Positions 6,303 to 8,278 of a stretch of 8,278 nucleotides of DNA are shown here, in pieces. The position numbers and the translations under genes are program-made. Position 1 is the first letter of the stretch. The number at the start of each line of letters is the position of its first letter. The notes beneath the pieces are model-generated. The model had not been told where the DNA came from, did no database searches, and saw only the letters and a program-made list of their open reading frames with translations. Source of the stretch: Paracoccaceae bacterium (GTDB taxonomy: Bacteria; Pseudomonadota; Alphaproteobacteria; Rhodobacterales; Rhodobacteraceae); contig JABGTH010000283.1 of assembly GCA_018647275.1 (NCBI GenBank), forward strand, positions 1-8,278, in the 5' to 3' direction.

Positions 6303-7184
6303 TCAGGCGCGATGCCTGTCCTCAAATTCATATCCAAGATCAAATGATTTGATCGGATTTGGGTTCAGCTCATACGTGGCTTTGCGCAGGAAATCCATCA
6401 TCTGTTTGGAATCCTTTGCAATCGGGTCCAGCACATCACGCCCAATCGGTTCCCCGATCACGACCCGCACTGGTGTGTCCACACGTTTCTTAAACTCTTT
6501 GATCAATAGCCCAAGGCGCAATGTCGAGTGCAAATGGCTAGCCATCTGAAACAGGCGGCTGGTGTGGCCGTCAAAATAGATAGGGGCCACTGTGGCATTT
6601 GATTTGGCAATCATGCGCGCGGTAAAGCTGCGCCACATCGGGTCCATTGGGCGACCAAAGGGACGTTCGGCCGTGCTAACTGTGCCACCGGGAAACACGC
6701 CAATTGCGCCGCCCTGCCCGAGGTAATCCAATGCCGTCTTGCGTGTCGCAATGTTGGTTTGAACCCCTTCGCGCGTCTCATCAAAGGAGATCGGCAAAAC
6801 AATGCGGTTCAGATCCTCTGCCTTGCGAAACACGCTGTTGGCCAAAATGCGAAAATCTCCACGGGCTTGAGACAGGATATGACCCATCATCAACCCGTCC
6901 AAGATACCATAAGGGTGATTGGCGATCAGAATAACGGGTCCCTCGCTGGGAATATTGGACAACGCACCGCCAACGATATCAAGGCTCAGACCATAGCGAT
7001 CGACCATCACCTGCCAAAAATCACGCCCCAGTGCGACTTCATCTTCATAGCCTTTTGCCCGCTTGATCAGGCGCAATCGGCCCGTCGTGTTTTCCAGCAA
7101 CCGCACCACTGTTCGACCACTGCGCGTTTTAACGGAATGCGCATAACTTATCTCGCGAGCAATTTCGCGTGTGTTCAATGACAT
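6303..7184 (-). CDS. Lysophospholipid acyltransferase family protein (PlsC-like)
   Basis: This looks like a membrane-associated acyltransferase of the PlsC/LPLAT superfamily, which transfers acyl chains to glycerolipid or ornithine-lipid precursors; the acceptor here is not known. The 293-residue protein has motif I as IANHPYGILDG (88-97, with H90 and D96), motif III as VFPGGTVST (163-171), and motif IV VAPIYFDG (199-206). Motif I has five residues between H and D instead of four, and motif III has G where classic PlsC has E (FPEGT). These NHP-G forms recur in the divergent group often labelled hemolysin-like acyltransferases. An upstream in-frame ATG at 7220 would add 12 residues, but AGAGG at 7195-7191 sits 6 bases before the ATG at 7184. 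The 103-base gap upstream (7185-7287) shows no convincing promoter. The gene is followed by murI after 6 bases. Confidence 0.88.
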   Translation of the reverse strand: MSLNTREIAREISYAHSVKTRSGRTVVRLLENTTGRLRLIKRAKGYEDEVALGRDFWQVMVDRYGLSLDIVGGALSNIPSEGPVILIANHPYGILDGLMMGHILSQARGDFRILANSVFRKAEDLNRIVLPISFDETREGVQTNIATRKTALDYLGQGGAIGVFPGGTVSTAERPFGRPMDPMWRSFTARMIAKSNATVAPIYFDGHTSRLFQMASHLHSTLRLGLLIKEFKKRVDTPVRVVIGEPIGRDVLDPIAKDSKQMMDFLRKATYELNPNPIKSFDLGYEFEDRHRA

Positions 7185-7190
7185 TGTTGG

Positions 7191-7195
7191 CCTCT
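7191..7195 (-). promoter_or_regulatory. Ribosome binding site of the acyltransferase gene
   Basis: AGAGG on the minus strand, 6 bases before the ATG at 7184, with a second GGAGG at 7201-7197. It decides the start in favour of 7184 over the ATG at 7220, which would place these sites inside the coding region. Confidence 0.6.
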
Positions 7196-7287
7196 GCCTC
7201 CACTGCTTTTGATAGGGCAATTAATCCCTCAAATCAGCGATGCCCAGTGTTTATGACATGAACGTAACCAATATAAAGCGATCTTGA

Positions 7288-8278
7288 TTATTCTGCCGCT
7301 TTGTTCAGCGTTTCAGCACCCATTCGAATGGCAATTAACAACTCTTCACGCCGTTTGGCCGCCACACCCTCGTTCTTTAGCTTCACAGGACCAAAACCAC
7401 GGATTTGCAGCGGCAGTTCTGCCAAGGCGACAATTGCATCGCGGTTTTGATCATTCAAAACCCTCAACACAGCTTTCATATCCGTCTCATATTGGGTGAT
7501 CAGCGCGCGTTCCATCTTGCGTTCAGCGGTATAGCCAAACACATCAAATGGCGTGCCACGCAGAACCTTCAGCTTTGCCAACAGGCGCAGCGGGCGTTCA
7601 AGCCAAGCACCAAATTCGCGCTTAATCGGTCGCCCATTCGGCTCCCTCTTGGACAGGATGGGTGGTGCCAGATTAAAGGTCATCTTAAAGTCGCCATCAA
7701 ACTCTGCCCGCGCTTTGCTACGGGTATCAAGAAGCAGGCGTGCCACTTCGTATTCATCTTTATAAGCCAACAACTTATGGTATCCGCTAACCGCAGCCAT
7801 GCGCACCGCGTCATCAGAAATGCCACCCAAAAACTTGCGATACCGTTTGGCCAATCGTTTGCCCTGATACCCAATCAATTGCGCTGCGCGGTAATCTATC
7901 TTTTCCGCCATGCTGGTTGGCAGTGAAACCACCCTTGGGGCCAAAATGGCAGCGGCATCCTTTGGAAACAGCACAGCCCAACGCCCAATTTCAAAAGCGC
8001 GCAGGTTGCGGTCCACAGCAGTACCATTCAGCGTAATCGCTTGGACAATCGCGTCTTGTGAAAGGGGCACAAAACCACGCTGCCAGGCCGCGCCAAAGAT
8101 CATCATGTTTGAGAAGATTGAATCCCCCAACAAAGCTTTGGCAAGATCAGAGGCGTCAAACAACGACACGTCGTCACGCAAACGGGCCTCTAACGCTAGG
8201 GTCATCCGCTCCGTTGGCAATCTAAACTCTGTGTCGCGGGTGAAATCACCGGTGATGATTTCATGAGAGTTCACAACA
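7288..8278 (-). CDS. Indolepyruvate ferredoxin oxidoreductase, fused type (C-terminal fragment)
   Basis: This is about the last 330 residues of a gene that enters from the right edge. The frame continues without a stop to the end of the window, and the GTG at 8274 is only an internal valine codon (VVNSHEIITGDFT), so no start is seen. The fused enzyme family has about 1,100-1,200 residues and oxidatively decarboxylates aryl pyruvates to acyl-CoA with ferredoxin as acceptor, in aromatic amino-acid breakdown. The fragment covers the end of the gamma-type (POR) domain, with the pattern GDSIFSNMMIFGAAWQRGFV.. and ITLNGTAVDRNLRAFEIGRWA, and the following C-terminal domain of unknown function, with DVFGYTAERKMERALI and LPLQIRGFGPVKLKN. 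The ThDP and iron-sulfur domains lie outside the window. The TAA stop is at 7290-7288; the next gene starts 103 bases later. Confidence 0.9.
   Translation of the reverse strand, partial: VVNSHEIITGDFTRDTEFRLPTERMTLALEARLRDDVSLFDASDLAKALLGDSIFSNMMIFGAAWQRGFVPLSQDAIVQAITLNGTAVDRNLRAFEIGRWAVLFPKDAAAILAPRVVSLPTSMAEKIDYRAAQLIGYQGKRLAKRYRKFLGGISDDAVRMAAVSGYHKLLAYKDEYEVARLLLDTRSKARAEFDGDFKMTFNLAPPILSKREPNGRPIKREFGAWLERPLRLLAKLKVLRGTPFDVFGYTAERKMERALITQYETDMKAVLRVLNDQNRDAIVALAELPLQIRGFGPVKLKNEGVAAKRREELLIAIRMGAETLNKAAE

Noticed and set aside
7405..7926. Plus-strand open frame of 173 codons
   Set aside because: It is antisense to the well-supported indolepyruvate oxidoreductase frame and has no recognisable domain or ribosome site.

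Overview
The window looks like a chromosomal segment of an alphaproteobacterium of the Rhodobacteraceae (Roseobacter group). The evidence is protein-level: a GTA-type 3TM holin and GH108 endolysin beside ccm genes, a fused indolepyruvate oxidoreductase, and the overall protein style. Every gene I can support lies on the minus strand, so transcription runs from high to low coordinates. Gaps are at most about 100 bases, several neighbours are coupled or overlapping, and no stretch over 300 bases lacks a gene.

Layout in transcription order. At the right edge (8278-7288) is the C-terminal third of a fused indolepyruvate ferredoxin oxidoreductase. Next come a lysophospholipid acyltransferase-like protein (7184-6303), glutamate racemase MurI (6296-5487), ArgC (5461-4433) and the haem chaperone CcmE (4416-3970). 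CcmE is followed by a two-gene lysis module: a GH108 N-acetylmuramidase (endolysin), broken in its middle (3894-3301), and a 3TM-type holin (3310-2735). Then come the haem lyase subunit CcmF (2637-670) and CcmH (673-209), which overlap by 4 bases. At the left edge (136-1) is the first 45 codons of an enoyl-CoA hydratase/isomerase family gene.

How the genes work together. CcmE, CcmF and CcmH are the late steps of System I cytochrome c maturation: CcmE carries haem in the periplasm, CcmF attaches it to apocytochrome, and CcmH handles the apocytochrome CXXCH thiols. The holin and muramidase resemble the pair that Rhodobacterales use to release gene transfer agent (GTA) particles by lysis, and here they sit inside the ccm block. 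The flanking genes serve housekeeping metabolism: peptidoglycan D-glutamate, arginine, phospholipid, and aromatic amino-acid or fatty-acid breakdown.

Three things deserve a second look. First, the endolysin coding sequence has two opposite frame changes about 50 bases apart with stops between them, so the lysis pair looks half-inactivated. Second, CcmF has proline where the family has its first periplasmic haem-ligand histidine (E. coli H173), although the other three key histidines are present. Third, a TTAA-N6-TTAA element lies just before the endolysin and resembles a CtrA site with the spacing off by one. I see no wholly new system. The unusual content is the nested and apparently decaying lysis module and the CcmF substitution.
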